7,660 bases of DNA from Acidobacteriota bacterium. Its GTDB lineage: Bacteria > Acidobacteriota > Vicinamibacteria > Vicinamibacterales > UBA8438. The translations under genes and the position numbers were made by a program. Shown here one piece after another: positions 6,564 through 7,660 of the stretch. The notes under the pieces are model-generated. The model was not told the origin of the DNA. It saw only the letters and a program-made list of their open reading frames with translations, and ran no database searches. Within the stretch, counting starts at the first letter, position 1; each line of letters starts with the position of its first letter. The DNA is taken from positions 1 to 7,660 of the forward strand of contig DTWD01000413.1 of NCBI GenBank assembly GCA_012963185.1, in the 5' to 3' direction.

Positions 6564-7568
6564 ATGATGTTTGAAGGAAAACTTATTGTGGCGCGTACGT
6601 TCGGTCTTTCGGTTGCGTGTGGGTTGGTTTTACTTGTTGCGACGCCGGCACTCAGTCAAGAGGTGAATCGGACTGGGTGGGGGCATCCTGACATTCAGGG
6701 TATTTGGGATTTTCGGACCATCACACCACTCGAGCGACCGGAAGAACTGGGTGACCAAGAGTTTATAAGTGCAGAAGAGGCGGCGAATGCAGAACAGGAA
6801 GTAATCACCAGGAATGAAGAGTTGGCGAGTCGATCCGCACGGAGGACCAGTAGTACAGAAAGTGTTGATAGAGGCGAGGACGGTGCTCCTGGTTTTTATA
6901 ATAACTTTTGGCTTGATCGAGGGACGAGAAGCACGCGTCGTACGTCGTTGGTAGTCGATCCGCCGAATGGGCGGATTCCTGCGATGACTGATCGGGCCCA
7001 GCGGATGGCGAGCCGGCGCCGCGAGTACCGAAGCGACAATCCCGCCAACACATGGTTAGACCGGAGTGCGTACGATCGATGCATTCTTGGATTTAATGCC
7101 GGTCCACCAATCACGCCTGGTGGCTACAACCAGAACGTACAAATTTTCCAGACGCCGGACCACGTGGTGCTGGTAACAGAAATGGTGCACACGCATCGTG
7201 TCGTCCCGCTGGACGGACGTGCGTATCTTGGCCATGACGTACGGCAATGGTCCGGTGATGCGCGCGGATATTGGGATGGCGACAGCTTGGTGGTTGAGAC
7301 GCGAAACTTTCGTCAAGAACGCGGTTGGCGGGGGACCAGTGAAAACATGACATTGGTTGAGCGCTTTACACGTACCGATGCAGATACACTGGAATATCGC
7401 TTTACAGTCACCGACCCAGAGACATGGACGCGTCCGTGGACAGCATCGATACCGATGCAACTCAACGACCAAGCCGTATTCGAATACGCCTGTCATGAAG
7501 GGAATTATTCGATGCCGGGCATACTCGGTGGTGCTCGGATGGACGAAGTCCGAACGAGTGAGCAATAG
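6564..7568 (+). CDS. Secreted protein of an uncharacterised family, paralog C
   Basis: This 334-residue protein starts at ATG 6564 or 6567 behind a G-rich run at 6556-6561. The signal peptide likely ends A-L-S-Q (about residue 31). Motifs parallel paralogs A and B but are more diverged: GHPDIQGIWDFRT (40-52), VVDPPNGRIP (130-139), RC173ILGFNAGPP, VVLVTEMVHTHRVVPLDGR (201-219), GDARGYWDGDSLVVE (231-245), LVERF (264-268), VTDPETWTRPW (282-292) and YAC310HEGNY. It carries an extra region at about 60-125, rich in E, R and S and ending in NNFWLDRGTRSTRRTS, that A and B lack. The two conserved cysteines are kept. It follows the PQQ dehydrogenase by 41 nt and is probably cotranscribed with it. No enzymatic role can be read. 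Confidence 0.87.
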   Translation: MMFEGKLIVARTFGLSVACGLVLLVATPALSQEVNRTGWGHPDIQGIWDFRTITPLERPEELGDQEFISAEEAANAEQEVITRNEELASRSARRTSSTESVDRGEDGAPGFYNNFWLDRGTRSTRRTSLVVDPPNGRIPAMTDRAQRMASRRREYRSDNPANTWLDRSAYDRCILGFNAGPPITPGGYNQNVQIFQTPDHVVLVTEMVHTHRVVPLDGRAYLGHDVRQWSGDARGYWDGDSLVVETRNFRQERGWRGTSENMTLVERFTRTDADTLEYRFTVTDPETWTRPWTASIPMQLNDQAVFEYACHEGNYSMPGILGGARMDEVRTSEQ

Positions 7569-7660
7569 TCGTCTGACTGGTTAGGTGTTCGCGCTCTAGA
7601 TCTACATTGCGGTGCCTGGTGAGGTGTAAGTTGCAGTCTTCTGGGATACGGCGCATGATA
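7569..7660. other. Downstream region with no convincing gene
   Basis: Nothing firm is visible. GAGGTG at 7621-7626 lies 4 nt before a TTG at 7631 whose frame stays open to the window edge (L-Q-S-S-G-I-R-R-M-I), and an ATG occurs at 7655 in that frame. This might be the start of the next + strand gene, but ten codons are too few to judge. A TAGATCTA palindrome at 7597-7604 has no T tract and does not look like a terminator. Confidence 0.25.

Noticed and set aside
7056..7565. 169-residue - strand open frame inside paralog C
   Set aside because: It has no recognisable domain and lies opposite the most conserved part of paralog C, so it is a codon-bias shadow.
7597..7604. TAGATCTA palindrome after paralog C as a terminator
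   Set aside because: It is only 8 bp, has no loop and no T run follows.

Overview
The window looks like chromosomal DNA of a free-living Gram-negative bacterium with moderate GC content. It encodes exported proteins almost exclusively: Sec signal peptides, two lipoprotein-type signals, a periplasmic c-type cytochrome and a PQQ-dependent dehydrogenase. A DUF6152-type protein, a PQQ dehydrogenase and several 'G-D-S/A-R-G-x-W-E/D-G-D' proteins together suggest an Acidobacteriota (Vicinamibacteria-like) or similar environmental lineage. That assignment is inference from remembered family distribution; no rRNA or marker gene is present.

Layout. Bases 1-3980 hold a tightly packed + strand run: the 3' end of a YVTN-type beta-propeller gene, a small cytochrome c, a DUF6152-like protein, two tandem paralogs (A and B) of an uncharacterised secreted family, and a lipoprotein with two carboxymuconolactone decarboxylase (CMD) domains. 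Spacings of 7, 25 and 10 nt, a 32-nt overlap and a 35-nt gap suggest one operon. On the - strand at 3984-4421 lies a very short amidohydrolase-like lipoprotein. It keeps both halves of the amidohydrolase beta-sandwich but has no TIM barrel and no metal-binding histidines. A 58-bp divergent intergenic region separates it from a + strand PQQ-dependent dehydrogenase (4480-6522). A third paralog (C) of the secreted family follows at 6564-7568. The last 92 bases hold no convincing gene.

How the genes may work together (inference). The dehydrogenase would oxidise an alcohol, sugar or aldehyde substrate in the periplasm, and the separate cytochrome c could take the electrons, since the dehydrogenase has no fused haem domain. 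The CMD lipoprotein, the DUF6152 protein and the three paralogs would act in the same compartment. No substrate can be read from the sequence, and no PQQ biosynthesis gene, TonB receptor or regulator is in view. The most unusual items are the barrel-less amidohydrolase, the three-paralog set of an unnamed exported family, and the tandem CMD lipoprotein. No RNA gene, CRISPR array, insertion sequence or convincing terminator was found.
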